Shown in pieces: positions 34,676 to 43,701 of a DNA stretch of 64,000 nucleotides. This DNA is from Brockia lithotrophica. Its GTDB lineage: Bacteria > Bacillota > Bacilli > Thermicanales > DSM-22653. Position 1 is the stretch's first letter; the number at the start of each line of letters is the position of its first letter. A program made the position numbers and the translations under genes. The stretch is from contig NZ_RBIJ01000002.1 in assembly GCF_003633725.1 (NCBI RefSeq), positions 183,539 through 247,538 of the forward strand. The letters run 5' to 3'. The notes below the pieces were generated by a model. That model was given only the letters and a program-made list of their open reading frames with translations. It was not told the origin of the DNA and ran no database searches.

Positions 34676-34724
34676 GTTCGCTTTTCCGGCGCGCCGCAGG
34701 GCGTACCGGAAATCCACCTCCTTT
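34676..34724 (-). promoter_or_regulatory. trpS Shine-Dalgarno separated from the start codon by a long hairpin
   Basis: Minus strand order: AAAGGAGGTGGA (34724..34713); an immediately adjoining stem TTTCCGGTACGCC / GGCGCGCCGGAAA (34712..34683) with loop CTGC, 13 pairs including one G-U and one A-C mismatch; seven bases; ATG. Folding the stem puts the near-perfect ribosome-binding site at normal distance. Confidence 0.7.
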
Positions 34725-34738
34725 GCCGCAAGCGGGCG

Positions 34739-35104
34739 TCAGCGAGAAGACTTCCGAGAGGAGGGAGTGGGGACTTCCAACGCGGGGGCCGAAGGGGACA
34801 GAGGGTCCCAGTCGAAGAGGATCTCCCCCGGCCTTCCCACGAGAAAGAAGCGGCGCGCCAACGCCCCTGCGACCTCCGGGTCTTCGAGGCGCGACTTCTC
34901 CCATAAGAGGCGCGCGCGCTCTTCGGACAAAGAGGCATACGCCTGGGCGAGGCGGTCGCGCTCCGCCTGGCGGGCGTGGATTAGCCGTTCCTGCCGTACG
35001 AATTGGGGGACGAGGCTCAGAAGGAAGACGGCGAGCAGGAAACGCGCCAAGCGGAGCCGGCGCTTGCGAATTTCTTCCGGACTGTTCCCCCGCCCTCCGG
35101 ACAC
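34739..35104 (-). CDS. divIC: Cell-division protein DivIC (FtsB family)
   Basis: The 121-aa protein has a short cytoplasmic N-terminus, one membrane segment (RLARFLLAVFLLSLVPQFV, about 19-37) and an extracytoplasmic coiled coil (about 40-85), the plan of the septal FtsB/DivIC family, which partners FtsL and DivIB. The sequence is weakly conserved, so the call rests on architecture, length and position after yabQ. GTG 35104 lies seven bases after the yabQ stop. Confidence 0.82.
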   Translation of the reverse strand: MSGGRGNSPEEIRKRRLRLARFLLAVFLLSLVPQFVRQERLIHARQAERDRLAQAYASLSEERARLLWEKSRLEDPEVAGALARRFFLVGRPGEILFDWDPLSPSAPALEVPTPSSRKSSR

Positions 35105-35111
35105 GACGTCT

Positions 35112-35576
35112 TCACTCCCTTTCCTTACGCCTGACAAACGCCCGTATCCAAAGTGTAGCGTTCCAAAAACCGATTTCCAAGGGCCGCAGCGGACGGAGGA
35201 GAAAGACGACGAACTTCCGGAAAATCTGCACGAAGGCCCTCGCCCCCCGCACGACGAGGAGGAGGGGAAAACACGTGCTTCGAACGATTCGCCAAATGGC
35301 GCGCGGGACGCGCGGGGGCACGGGAGGAACGAAGAAGCGGTATACGGCTGCGCCGGCAAGCGCTCCCAAGAGCAAGTCCGGGAGGTGCTTCCCACCCGTA
35401 CCTACCTGGGCAAACGCCGTAAAGGCAACCGCCCAAAACGCAAAGAGGAGCCCTTCGCCGACGTGAAAGGCAATGCTCCGATGGCGCGCAGACACGGACG
35501 CGAGGTACAGGGCGTGGAGGAACGCCAACAGGGCACCGAGAAGCGCAGCAAAACCAAGCGCAGCGATCTCGGGCAT
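35112..35576 (-). CDS. yabQ: Sporulation membrane protein YabQ
   Basis: The 154-aa protein has several hydrophobic segments (about 5-30, 38-60, 68-90) and a basic C-terminus. In B. subtilis YabQ is a forespore membrane protein needed for cortex formation. The call uses the membrane profile, length and position between yabP and divIC. ATG 35576 is five bases after the yabP stop. Confidence 0.82.
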   Translation of the reverse strand: MPEIAALGFAALLGALLAFLHALYLASVSARHRSIAFHVGEGLLFAFWAVAFTAFAQVGTGGKHLPDLLLGALAGAAVYRFFVPPVPPRVPRAIWRIVRSTCFPLLLVVRGARAFVQIFRKFVVFLLRPLRPLEIGFWNATLWIRAFVRRKERE

Positions 35577-35580
35577 GTCC

Positions 35581-35853
35581 TCACCCGAACAACTTTCCGA
35601 AAAGGCCCCGACGTTCGCGGCCCGGGCCCTCTTCGAGGTAGAGCATTTCGTCGATGCGCCCTTCGATGGCGATGTCCCCCACCTCGACGTCGAGGTGCCG
35701 CAAGGTGAGCCCTTCCCCGCGGATGAGGAGGTAGCCCTCTCCGGTCTCCACGAGAAACTCCTCGTCATCGAAACGGTCGACCTTCACCACACCGGAAACG
35801 GCAAGGTACTTCCTTCCCTTGAGGGCGAGTTCGTGCCCGGCGTTCGCCACCAT
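35581..35853 (-). CDS. yabP: Sporulation protein YabP
   Basis: The 90-aa protein matches the YabP/YqfC family: HELALKGRKYLAVSGVVKVDRFDDEEFLVET, then LLIRGEGLTLRHLDVEVGDIAIEGRIDEMLY. YabP is expressed in sporulation and acts with YabQ. The internal ATG 35853 was preferred because GGGAGGG lies six bases upstream, and other in-frame starts overlap that site. Confidence 0.88.
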   Translation of the reverse strand: MVANAGHELALKGRKYLAVSGVVKVDRFDDEEFLVETGEGYLLIRGEGLTLRHLDVEVGDIAIEGRIDEMLYLEEGPGRERRGLFGKLFG

Positions 35854-35922
35854 TTCCATCCCTCCCAAACCTGTCCCACCCGTTCTGTGGAACTATACGC
35901 GGCCCAGGAGGGGATATGCGCC

Positions 35923-36234
35923 TCAACGGGAAGAAGGGGCATCTTCTTCGCCGAAGGAAAAGAGGGAATCGCCCCTTTCCGCGTGCGGAGGAAGGCCCCC
36001 GCCGGAAATCCGCTCTTCTTCGCGCGAGAGGTACGGCGGACCGCCCGGCGGACCTACGAGGACGCGAATCCTTTTTCCCGCATACTCTACCTCCACCCAT
36101 TCTCCGCCGCGAAGTTCCAAACCCGCCTTGGCGACCTTTCCGTCGACGCGAACCTTTCCCGCATCGCAAAGGATTTTGGCCACCGTCCGCCGTTTTACGA
36201 TGCGCGCGTCTTTGAGGTATTTGTCCAGGCGCAT
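35923..36234 (-). CDS. rqcP: S4-domain RNA-binding protein RqcP (YabO)
   Basis: The 103-aa protein begins with an S4 domain (MRLDKYLKDARIVKRRTVAKILCDAGKVRVDGK...AKAGLELRGG). RqcP works with RqcH on stalled 50S subunits to add alanine tails. The C-terminal 30 residues are longer than in B. subtilis (86 aa) and look disordered. It follows hup and its terminator and precedes yabP. Confidence 0.9.
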   Translation of the reverse strand: MRLDKYLKDARIVKRRTVAKILCDAGKVRVDGKVAKAGLELRGGEWVEVEYAGKRIRVLVGPPGGPPYLSREEERISGGGLPPHAERGDSLFSFGEEDAPSSR

Positions 36235-36284
36235 CTCGTTCCCCCCTCGCGCTAAAGAAGGCCGAGGAACCCTCTATAGATCGG

Positions 36285-36312
36285 AAAAAGACCCCCGTCG
36301 TTGCGACGGGGG
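36285..36312 (-). terminator. Rho-independent terminator after hup
   Basis: CCCCCGTCG / CGACGGGGG, perfect 9-bp stem with a 3-base loop, followed by TCTTTTT on the minus strand. Confidence 0.93.
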
Positions 36313-36326
36313 TTTGGGGCGGGCGA

Positions 36327-36611
36327 TTACTTCGCCGCTTCCTTGACGGCCTCCTTGAGTTTGCTCCCGGGTTTGAACACGGGGACCATGGAGGCGGCAA
36401 TCGAGATCGTCTCCCCCGTCTGGGGGTTCCGTCCCGTACGGGCCTCCCGCTTCCGTACCTCAAAGGTGCCGTACCCTACGAACTGGACCTTCTCCCCCCG
36501 ACGCAGGGCTTCGGCGATCTCCTCGAAGAAGGCGTTTACGACCGCCTCCACGTCCTTTTTCGTAAGGCGCGTCCGTTCCGCAAGGGCGGAGACGAAGTCT
36601 TGCTTGTTCAC
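36327..36611 (-). CDS. hup: HU-family DNA-binding protein
   Basis: The 94-aa protein is a standard [33 protein letters not shown], then the DNA-binding arm region [22 protein letters not shown] and [11 protein letters not shown]. It compacts and bends DNA as a dimer. GTG 36611 has GAGGAGGG upstream. It lies between spoVT and rqcP, where B. subtilis has yabM and yabN; some Bacillales keep an HU gene here. Confidence 0.96.
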   Translation of the reverse strand: MNKQDFVSALAERTRLTKKDVEAVVNAFFEEIAEALRRGEKVQFVGYGTFEVRKREARTGRNPQTGETISIAASMVPVFKPGSKLKEAVKEAAK

Positions 36612-36737
36612 GCGGATCCCTCCTCGAGATTTGGCTTGGCAAGCTTTGCAGGGGCAACCCTGCTTCTACATTCGACCCGCTTCGAAGAATTTCCTTCCGT
36701 CCTGGAGAGACCGAGCGGAAAAAAGCGCGCGGACGCT

Positions 36738-37277
36738 TTAGGCCTCCAACTGCTTGGCGAGAAAGGCGGCGGCGACCTCCGCGCCTTTCACATGCGCCTC
36801 CCCGAGGGCGATCGGCTCCTCCCGACTCAGGAGGATTACGGCCCCCATCGGATCTCCGCCGACGACGATGGGGGCGACGACCACGCCGCCTACGCGTTCC
36901 GCTCCCTGGGAGAAGAGCTCTACCTCCCCCGCCCCTTCCCGATACGTGCGTCGATCCTCCATTGCACGCTCTACGAGCGGCCCGATCTCGCGTTCTTGGA
37001 AGTCCTTCTTTCCCGGACCGGCGACGGCCACCACGCGATCCCGGTCGGTTACGAGTACCGTAAGTCCAAAGGTATCGTACAACGAAGCGGCGACGCTCTG
37101 CGCAAATTCGCCGAGTTCGAGGACGGGGGAGTACTTCTTGAGGATCACCTCCCCGTCTTGGTCGACAAAGATCTCCAGGGGGTCGCCCTCCCGGATCCGC
37201 AAGGTGCGGCGGATCTCCTTCGGGATGACGACGCGTCCCAGGTCGTCGATGCGCCTGACGATGCCCGTGGCCTTCAT
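36738..37277 (-). CDS. spoVT: Stage V sporulation regulator SpoVT
   Basis: The 179-aa forespore transcription factor has an AbrB-type swapped-hairpin domain at 1-50 (MKATGIVRRIDDLGRVVIPKEIRRTL) and a C-terminal GAF-like domain (about 60-177). The length matches B. subtilis (178). A sigma-G-type promoter precedes it, as expected. The paralogous AbrB is encoded at 57.5 kb. Confidence 0.96.
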   Translation of the reverse strand: MKATGIVRRIDDLGRVVIPKEIRRTLRIREGDPLEIFVDQDGEVILKKYSPVLELGEFAQSVAASLYDTFGLTVLVTDRDRVVAVAGPGKKDFQEREIGPLVERAMEDRRTYREGAGEVELFSQGAERVGGVVVAPIVVGGDPMGAVILLSREEPIALGEAHVKGAEVAAAFLAKQLEA

Positions 37278-37347
37278 CGGCCCTTCCCCTCTCTTTCCGA
37301 AAACTTCTCGACGCCTTCGGTACCGCGTCTCGCATGGAGTCCGATGG

Positions 37348-37377
37348 TAGTATGCGGTGGCGGTATACCTTCTATGC
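37348..37377 (-). promoter_or_regulatory. Sigma-G-type promoter of spoVT
   Basis: GCATAG at 37377..37372, 17 bases, CATACTA at 37354..37348. The -10 is identical to the sigma-G consensus and the -35 keeps the CATA-like core. Transcription would start about 65 bases before ATG 37277. Confidence 0.75.
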
Positions 37378-37417
37378 GGAAGCAAAAGAAGCAGCGCTGG
37401 CGTTTCGGAAGAGGGCT

Positions 37418-38413
37418 TTAGGAAGGAAGGTTTCGGGAAACGACGAGTTTGGGAAGCTCTTCCGTGTAAAAGGCGTCGTACATCCGCCTCGCCTCGCTCT
37501 GCACGAGGCCGGGCCGGACTTCTTCGAACGCAGGAGTGCGACGCTCCTCGAGCTTTACGATGTAGTAGCTCCCGTTGTCGACGACCACGTCGCTCACCTG
37601 GCCGGGTTCGAGAGAAAGGACGACCTTACGCAGGGACTCGGGAAGGACGACGAGCGGAAAGTCTTTGTACAGTCCCCCGAGCTTTTTGCCCTGGGGGTCC
37701 ACGTTCCCCGGATCTACGGAGTACGTGTCCGCCAAGGCGGCAAAGTCCTCGCCTGCCTTTGCCTTCTTCCACACCTCGTCGACGCGCGCCCGCGCATCCG
37801 CCTCCGCCTCTCCCTCTTTGGGGAGCATGAGGATCAACCGGAAGGTTCCGGTCACGAAGGCGTCGCGGTTCTGTTCAAATTCCTGGCGAAGGTCCTGTTT
37901 CTCGGCGAGGTCGAGGAAGTACGCCTGTGCGCGGTTCATTCTTTCGATTTCCGCCCTCACCCCTTCCTCGGTAAGCCCGAGAGAACGAAGCGCCTGGTCA
38001 AAGGAGACCTTTTCCTCCTCGGCAAAAGCCTTTTTGAGAGCCGAGAAGTTCTCTTCGCTCCACGCCTGTCCCGACGTTCCGGCGGCTTGGGCTCGCGCGT
38101 CCAAGATGAGGAGGGAGAGGTAAAAGTCGAGGTAGTGGTTCCAGCTTCCCCGATCCGACGGGCTTCCGGGACCCTGCCTTTGTGCGGGCGAGCTCATAAG
38201 TTGGAGGAAATTCAAAAAGCGCTCGAAGTCGGCGGCGCTCACCGTCCGAACGTCGCCGTCCTCTTGCACGCGGTACTCCGCCACCACCGCGTCTTTGGCC
38301 GCCGGAAGGCGGACGGGGGCAAAGGCGTCCGCACCTCGTTTGCATCCCGCAAGGGATAGGGCCAACGCGAAACCGAGAACCGCAACGCCGAAAAGTGCCT
38401 TTTGCACACGCAT
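37418..38413 (-). CDS. PrsA-like lipoprotein foldase (PPIC peptidyl-prolyl isomerase)
   Basis: The 331-aa protein has a lipoprotein signal (LAGC lipobox, Cys near 24), an N-terminal SurA-like helical part with the typical insertion of proteins that assist secreted folding, and a parvulin domain in the C-terminal half (roughly 190-285; GTFRLILMLP, DFAALADTYSVDPGNVDPQGKKLGGLYK). It would act on the outer face of the membrane on secreted proteins. A PPIC gene near mfd and spoVT is found in several Bacillales but not in B. subtilis. The first in-frame ATG, three codons earlier, is an alternative start. Confidence 0.88.
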   Translation of the reverse strand: MRVQKALFGVAVLGFALALSLAGCKRGADAFAPVRLPAAKDAVVAEYRVQEDGDVRTVSAADFERFLNFLQLMSSPAQRQGPGSPSDRGSWNHYLDFYLSLLILDARAQAAGTSGQAWSEENFSALKKAFAEEEKVSFDQALRSLGLTEEGVRAEIERMNRAQAYFLDLAEKQDLRQEFEQNRDAFVTGTFRLILMLPKEGEAEADARARVDEVWKKAKAGEDFAALADTYSVDPGNVDPQGKKLGGLYKDFPLVVLPESLRKVVLSLEPGQVSDVVVDNGSYYIVKLEERRTPAFEEVRPGLVQSEARRMYDAFYTEELPKLVVSRNLPS

Positions 38414-38492
38414 GGTATCCATCGCCTCTTTGGCCTCAGATTCGTCTCCGACCTACGGGAGGTGCGCGCCCCGATTCCGGGGCGGCACTCCC

Positions 38493-41400
38493 CTATTCGG
38501 CGACGGGCACGCGACCGTCGGGGGGAACGTCGGCTCCCCCCGAAGCGCGAAGGAGGGTTTCGCGTAGGGCGAGAAGAAACGCCGCGAGCCGTTCGAGGAG
38601 GACGGGAAGCTCTGCCTCCTTACCTCGCACCATCACCCCGTAGCCCTCGCCGCTGAAGAGGCTCACGCGGGGAGAAAAGCGCTCGAGGAGGGCGAAAAGC
38701 GATTCCCGCGGCAGAGCTTTCGCCCTCTCGGGAGAAAAACGCGCCCGGAGGGCACCCGCTTCGTAGGTGATGAACTCGATCCCGAGCTCGCTGGCGAGGG
38801 CCCGCACTTTGGCCACGAGAAGGAGGCGTTCCGCAGGCGGAGGCGGTGTGCCGAAACGGTCGACGACCTCGTCTACGAGTTCCTGCCAATCCTCCAAGCG
38901 CGTGAGTTCCGCGAGACGTCGGTAGAGGGAAATCTTTTGCGTAGGCGAGGGGACGTAGGTGTTGGGGAAATAGGCGTCCACGTTCACGTTGATTTCGAGT
39001 CGGTTGCGGACCTGCGCGGGGAGCTCTTCCCCCTTGAGTTCGGACACCGCCTCCCGCAGCATCTCTGTGAAGAGCTCGAGGCCAACGGCGGCGATGTGTC
39101 CGTGCTGCTCCGGACCGAGGAGGTTCCCCGCACCGCGAATGGCCAAGTCCCTCATGGCTATTTTAAAGCCCGCACCGAGTTCCGTAAACTCCCGGATTGC
39201 CTCGAGACGCTTTTCCGCCTCCGGGGTGAGGCTCTTCCCCGGACGATACGTAAAATACGCGTAGGCAATCCGGTTCGAGCGGCCTACGCGGCCTCGAAGC
39301 TGGTAGAGTTGGGCGAGACCCAGGGTATCCGCATCGAGGACGATCAGCGTATTCACGTTGGGGATGTCCACACCCGTCTCGATGATCGTCGTGGTGACGA
39401 GCACGTCGATCTCGCGTTCGAAAAAGGCGAGCATCACCCGCTCGAGCTCTTCCTCGTCCATCTGGCCGTGGGCCACGGCGACGCGGGCCTCGGGGACGAG
39501 AGCCTGAACTTCGGCGGCGACGCGGTGAATGCCCTGGACGCGGTTGTAGACGACGAACACCTGCCCCCCGCGCCCGAGCTCGCGCTCGATCGCCTCGCGG
39601 ACGACGACGGGAGAGTACTCGAGGACGTACGTCTGTACGGGGAAGCGGTCTTTCGGTGGGGTTTCGATGACGCTCATATCCCGAATGCCCGCGAGGGCCA
39701 TGTGCAGCGTACGCGGGATGGGCGTCGCCGTAAGGGTGAGGACGTCGATCTGCGTGGCGATCTTTTTGATCTTCTCTTTGTGGCCTACGCCGAAGCGCTG
39801 CTCCTCGTCGACGATGAGAAGGCCAAGGTCGCGAAAGACCACGTCGTCCGAGAGAATCCGGTGCGTACCGATCAGGATGTCGATCTCGCCTTGGGCGAGG
39901 CGGCGGAGGATCTCCTTTTGTTCACGGCGGCTGCGAAAGCGGCTGAGCATCTCCACGCGTACGGGAAACCCTTCGAGCCGCTCGCGAAACGTCTGGAGGT
40001 GTTGCTGAGCGAGGATCGTCGTCGGGACGAGAACGGCCACCTGTTTGCCGCTCATCACCGCCTTGAAGGCCGCCCGGAGGGCGACCTCGGTCTTCCCGTA
40101 CCCTACGTCCCCCACGAGGAGGCGGTCCATGGGACGCGGCGACTCCATGTCGCGCTTGACCTCCTCGATGGCACGCAGCTGGTCGGGCGTCTCCTCGTAG
40201 GGAAAAGTCGCCTCAAAGGCGCGCATGAGTTCGTTGTCGGGATCAAAGGCAAACCCGGGGAGGCGCATGCGCGCGGCGTAGATCTTGAGAAGCTCCTCGG
40301 CCATCTCCTGCGCCGAGCGCCGGGCCCGCGCTTTGGCGCGTTTCCACTCCCCGCCCCCCAGACGGTGGAGCTTAGGTTCGTGGCCTTCGGCGGACAGGTA
40401 CTTCTGAAGGAGGTTGAGTTGTTCGACGGGGACGTAGAGGAGATCGCCTCCGGCGTAACGGACGAGGAGGTAGTCCTTGCTTACACCTCCTACGGTGAGC
40501 GTCTCCAACCCCTGAAACCGCCCAATCCCGTGGTGGACGTGGACGACGTAATCCCCCGGCCGCAAATCGAAGAGGTCGCGGATCTTCTCGGCGTTGGCCA
40601 CGCGAGGTGCCCGAGGCTTGCTCGCCTTCGTCCGGCGCACGAACAAATCGCCCTCGGCAAAGACCGCGAGCTTCACGCTTCGGATTTCGAAGCCGCGTTC
40701 CAACGATCCGCGAAGGATCACGGGCCTCTGAGGCAGAGGAACGGGGAGGGTGACGAGGGGTTCTGCGTAGATTCCGTAATCTTCAAACACTTGGGCCATG
40801 CGCTGAACGCCTTCATCCGAAGGGGCAAGGAAAAGCACGAAAAACCCCGCACGCACGAGCCGCTCCACCTCTCCCTTGAGCAGGGGAAGCTGCCCGTGAA
40901 ATTCCTGCGCGGTCCTGCTCACGTAGGAGACGGCTAGGCCGCCACCGCGCCCCGCCTTGGGGAACAGAGAGAGTTCGAGACGCGGACGGGCGCGGGCGGA
41001 AAGTTCGGAAAAGGAAAACGAGAGGGTGAGCCCGGGCACGAGGCGTCCGGCCTCTAGTTCCCCCGTCTGCCACTCCGCCTCCTCGCGTTCCCGTTGTTCC
41101 GCGGCTTCGGCGAGGCGCGTAGGTTCGTCGAACACGTACACCACGTTGCCGCCGAGAAAGTTCGCAACGTGTGCAGGGCGGTCGTAGGCCAGGCGCACGT
41201 ACCGCGTCGCCCGGGGGTGGAGGATTCCCTGGAGAAGGTCCGCCTTCTCCTCCTCCCAAACCTGCGCGAGGCGTTCCCGCCAGAACGTATCCCCCCGGCG
41301 GACGGAAGCCGCCTCCTTAAGAGCGTCCATCCGTTCCACGATCCGCCCGAGAAGTTCGCGCGGGTAGCATCCCTCGTACACAGGGAAGAGAACGACCTCC

Positions 41401-42062
41401 TCCACCTGTTCTCGGCTTCGGCCCGAGGTGAGGTCGTACACCCGAACGGTGTCTACCTCGTCGCCAAACCACTCGATGCGGTACGGGTCGTCCTCCAGGG
41501 GAGGGTACACGTCGAGGATGCCGCCGCGGACGGAAAACTCCCCGGGAACCTCGACCTCTTCCGCGCGACGGTAACCGAGGAGATGAAGGTGGCGAACGAC
41601 CGCTTCCAGCGAAATCTCCGTCTGAGGGGCGATGCGGAGTTCGAGCTCCCGGAAGACTTCGGGGGGAGGGAGGGGGGTCGTCCATCCCGCCAGAGAGGTG
41701 ACGAGGACCCGAGGGCGACGGGCGACGAGAAGTTCGCGGATTACGCGCAGGCGCATGCGGCGCTCCTCGTGGCCACCGTCCCGAGGATCGCGCAGAAAGA
41801 TCTCCTCGCCGGGGAAGTACCAAACCCCCTCCTCGCCGAGAAACTCGCGGATTTCCTCGGCGAGGCGCTGCGCGTGAAAGTTGCTCGCGACGACGACCGC
41901 GAGCGGGCGCCCGAGCCGCTCCTGTAGGGCGGCGAGGTAGAGGGCGCGCGCCGCCCCGGCAAGCCCGACGACCTGCGCATCTCCCGCCTTTCGCCCAATC
42001 CGATCCACCAAGTCCTGAAAGCCTTTATCATCAGAAAAAACCGAAAAAAGAGCGCCAAGCAA
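38493..42062 (-). CDS. mfd: Transcription-repair coupling factor Mfd
   Basis: The 1189-aa DNA translocase removes stalled RNA polymerase and recruits UvrA. The N-terminal UvrB-like module is followed by the polymerase-interacting domain (about 495-560, LRPGDYVVHVHHGIGRFQGLE), the helicase core with GDVGYGKTEVA, DEEQ and TATPIPRT motifs, and the C-terminal TRCF domain. The TTG start at 42062 has GGTGAG eight bases upstream. It follows pth, as usual, though the small gene yabK/fin between them is missing. Confidence 0.97.
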   Translation of the reverse strand: MLGALFSVFSDDKGFQDLVDRIGRKAGDAQVVGLAGAARALYLAALQERLGRPLAVVVASNFHAQRLAEEIREFLGEEGVWYFPGEEIFLRDPRDGGHEERRMRLRVIRELLVARRPRVLVTSLAGWTTPLPPPEVFRELELRIAPQTEISLEAVVRHLHLLGYRRAEEVEVPGEFSVRGGILDVYPPLEDDPYRIEWFGDEVDTVRVYDLTSGRSREQVEEVVLFPVYEGCYPRELLGRIVERMDALKEAASVRRGDTFWRERLAQVWEEEKADLLQGILHPRATRYVRLAYDRPAHVANFLGGNVVYVFDEPTRLAEAAEQREREEAEWQTGELEAGRLVPGLTLSFSFSELSARARPRLELSLFPKAGRGGGLAVSYVSRTAQEFHGQLPLLKGEVERLVRAGFFVLFLAPSDEGVQRMAQVFEDYGIYAEPLVTLPVPLPQRPVILRGSLERGFEIRSVKLAVFAEGDLFVRRTKASKPRAPRVANAEKIRDLFDLRPGDYVVHVHHGIGRFQGLETLTVGGVSKDYLLVRYAGGDLLYVPVEQLNLLQKYLSAEGHEPKLHRLGGGEWKRAKARARRSAQEMAEELLKIYAARMRLPGFAFDPDNELMRAFEATFPYEETPDQLRAIEEVKRDMESPRPMDRLLVGDVGYGKTEVALRAAFKAVMSGKQVAVLVPTTILAQQHLQTFRERLEGFPVRVEMLSRFRSRREQKEILRRLAQGEIDILIGTHRILSDDVVFRDLGLLIVDEEQRFGVGHKEKIKKIATQIDVLTLTATPIPRTLHMALAGIRDMSVIETPPKDRFPVQTYVLEYSPVVVREAIERELGRGGQVFVVYNRVQGIHRVAAEVQALVPEARVAVAHGQMDEEELERVMLAFFEREIDVLVTTTIIETGVDIPNVNTLIVLDADTLGLAQLYQLRGRVGRSNRIAYAYFTYRPGKSLTPEAEKRLEAIREFTELGAGFKIAMRDLAIRGAGNLLGPEQHGHIAAVGLELFTEMLREAVSELKGEELPAQVRNRLEINVNVDAYFPNTYVPSPTQKISLYRRLAELTRLEDWQELVDEVVDRFGTPPPPAERLLLVAKVRALASELGIEFITYEAGALRARFSPERAKALPRESLFALLERFSPRVSLFSGEGYGVMVRGKEAELPVLLERLAAFLLALRETLLRASGGADVPPDGRVPVAE

Positions 42063-42116
42063 GCGCTTCTCACCCCTTCGTCCTTGTCCCGGCGAGTTGC
42101 GCGCGGACGCCCGACA

Positions 42117-42677
42117 TCAACGGGCATTTACGCGGGTCATCACCTGCGCGAATGGCTCGCGAAAGAGGGCCAAAACCGCGTCTCTCGCCGCTTCGACGGC
42201 CGCGGCGATTGTCTCTTCTTCTTCGGGAAGGAAAGGAGAGAGGACGAAGTCCGCAGCATCTACGCCGGGCGGCGGACTTCCGATCCCGACGCGCAACCGG
42301 GGCACCTCTTCCGTCCCCAAGGCCTCCAAAACGGAGGCGAGCCCGCGGTGTCCCCCCGAACTTCCCCGCGGACGCAGGCGAAGGCGCCCAAGGGGTAGGG
42401 CGAGGTCGTCGAGGACGACAAGCACTTCTCCGGGGGGGATTTTGTACGCTTCTGCCGCGGCGCGCACCGCCTTTCCGGAAAGGTTCATGTAGGTGAGGGG
42501 TTTGAGAAACACCCGCCTTTCCCCGTCCACATCCGCCTCGTACACGTAGGCATCGCGCCAACGGAACCCGCGAAGGCGCAAGGCACCTGCAAGCGCGTCG
42601 ATCACCCAAAAGCCTACGTTGTGCCGCGTGGCTTCATACGCTTTTCCCGGATTGCCGAGGCCGACAATGAGGCGCAC
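42117..42677 (-). CDS. pth: Peptidyl-tRNA hydrolase
   Basis: The 186-aa enzyme recycles tRNA from drop-off peptidyl-tRNA. LIVGLGNPGKAYEATRHNVGFWVID with the catalytic His, KPLTYMNLSG and DDLALPLGRLRLRPRGSSGGHRGL are present. GTG 42677 has GGGGGAGGG upstream. It lies 13 bases after prs; the ribosomal-protein-like gene ctc (rplY), usually between them in B. subtilis, is absent. Confidence 0.97.
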   Translation of the reverse strand: MRLIVGLGNPGKAYEATRHNVGFWVIDALAGALRLRGFRWRDAYVYEADVDGERRVFLKPLTYMNLSGKAVRAAAEAYKIPPGEVLVVLDDLALPLGRLRLRPRGSSGGHRGLASVLEALGTEEVPRLRVGIGSPPPGVDAADFVLSPFLPEEEETIAAAVEAARDAVLALFREPFAQVMTRVNAR

Positions 42678-42690
42678 GGCCGCCCTCCCC

Positions 42691-43641
42691 CTAGTCGAAG
42701 AGCTTGCTCACCGAGAGGCCTTCGTGCACGCGGACGATGGCTTCGGCGATGAGCGGAGCAACGGAAAGGATGCGCAAGTTCGGAAGCCGCTTTTCCTCGG
42801 GTACGGGTATGGTGTCGGTGACGACGACCTCTTCCAGGTCGGCGTTGCGCAGCCGTTCGACCGCGGGACCGGAAAGGACGGGGTGGGTACACGCCGCGTA
42901 AATCCGCTCGGCGCCTTCGCGACGCAGCGCCTCGGCGCCCAAGAGAATGGTACCCGCCGTATCGATGATGTCGTCCACGAGGATCGCCGTTCGTCCTCGC
43001 ACGTCTCCTACGATGTTCATCACTTCGACGACGTTGGGGGCAGGGCGCCGCTTGTCGATGATCGCGATGGACGCGCCTAGGTAGTCGGCGAGGCGTCGGG
43101 CGCGCGTAACACCTCCGTGATCGGGGGAAACGACGACGATGTCCTTGAGACCCTTGTCGGCAAAGTACTTCCCCAGGATGGGCAAGGCGAGGAGGTGGTC
43201 CACAGGAATGTCGAAGAAGCCTTGGATCTGCATGGCGTGGAGGTCCATGGCAATCACGCGGTCGGCCCCGGCACGCTCGATGAGGTTGGCCACGAGTTTG
43301 GCCGTGATGGGATCCCGGGCGCGCGCCTTGCGGTCCTGCCGTGCGTAGCCGTAGTAGGGCATCACGACGTTGATCCGCGCCGCCGAAGCCCGCTTGAGCG
43401 CGTCGATCATGATGAGGAGCTCCATGAGGTGGTCGTTTACAGGGTGGCTCGTCGGCTGGATCACGAATACGTCTGCCCCGCGAACGCTCTCCAACACCTT
43501 GACCTGAATTTCACCGTCGCTGAAACGGCCAACTTCGGCCCGCCCCAGGGGGATTCCGATGTGTTCGGCGATTGCCCGGGCCAACTCGGGGTTGGCATTT
43601 CCCGTAAAGACCTTGAGGGACGGATCGCGGTACGTGAGCAT
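42691..43641 (-). CDS. prs: Ribose-phosphate pyrophosphokinase
   Basis: The 316-aa enzyme makes PRPP from ribose 5-phosphate and ATP. It includes the [16 protein letters not shown] start, the catalytic-loop region [46 protein letters not shown] and the ribose-phosphate loop [15 protein letters not shown] 43641 gives the normal length (B. subtilis 317 aa) and has GAGAGGTGAGG upstream. It follows glmU. Confidence 0.97.
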   Translation of the reverse strand: MLTYRDPSLKVFTGNANPELARAIAEHIGIPLGRAEVGRFSDGEIQVKVLESVRGADVFVIQPTSHPVNDHLMELLIMIDALKRASAARINVVMPYYGYARQDRKARARDPITAKLVANLIERAGADRVIAMDLHAMQIQGFFDIPVDHLLALPILGKYFADKGLKDIVVVSPDHGGVTRARRLADYLGASIAIIDKRRPAPNVVEVMNIVGDVRGRTAILVDDIIDTAGTILLGAEALRREGAERIYAACTHPVLSGPAVERLRNADLEEVVVTDTIPVPEEKRLPNLRILSVAPLIAEAIVRVHEGLSVSKLFD

Positions 43642-43701
43642 CCTCACCTCTCCTCGCATCTGCCCAAACGCCAGAGCGGCGAATTGTCCCGGGAAAAACA
43701 A

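Noticed and set aside
36640..36665. Perfect hairpin GCAGGG-TTGC-CCCTGC upstream of hup
   Set aside because: No T run follows it, so it is not a convincing terminator, and there is no evidence that it is an operator.
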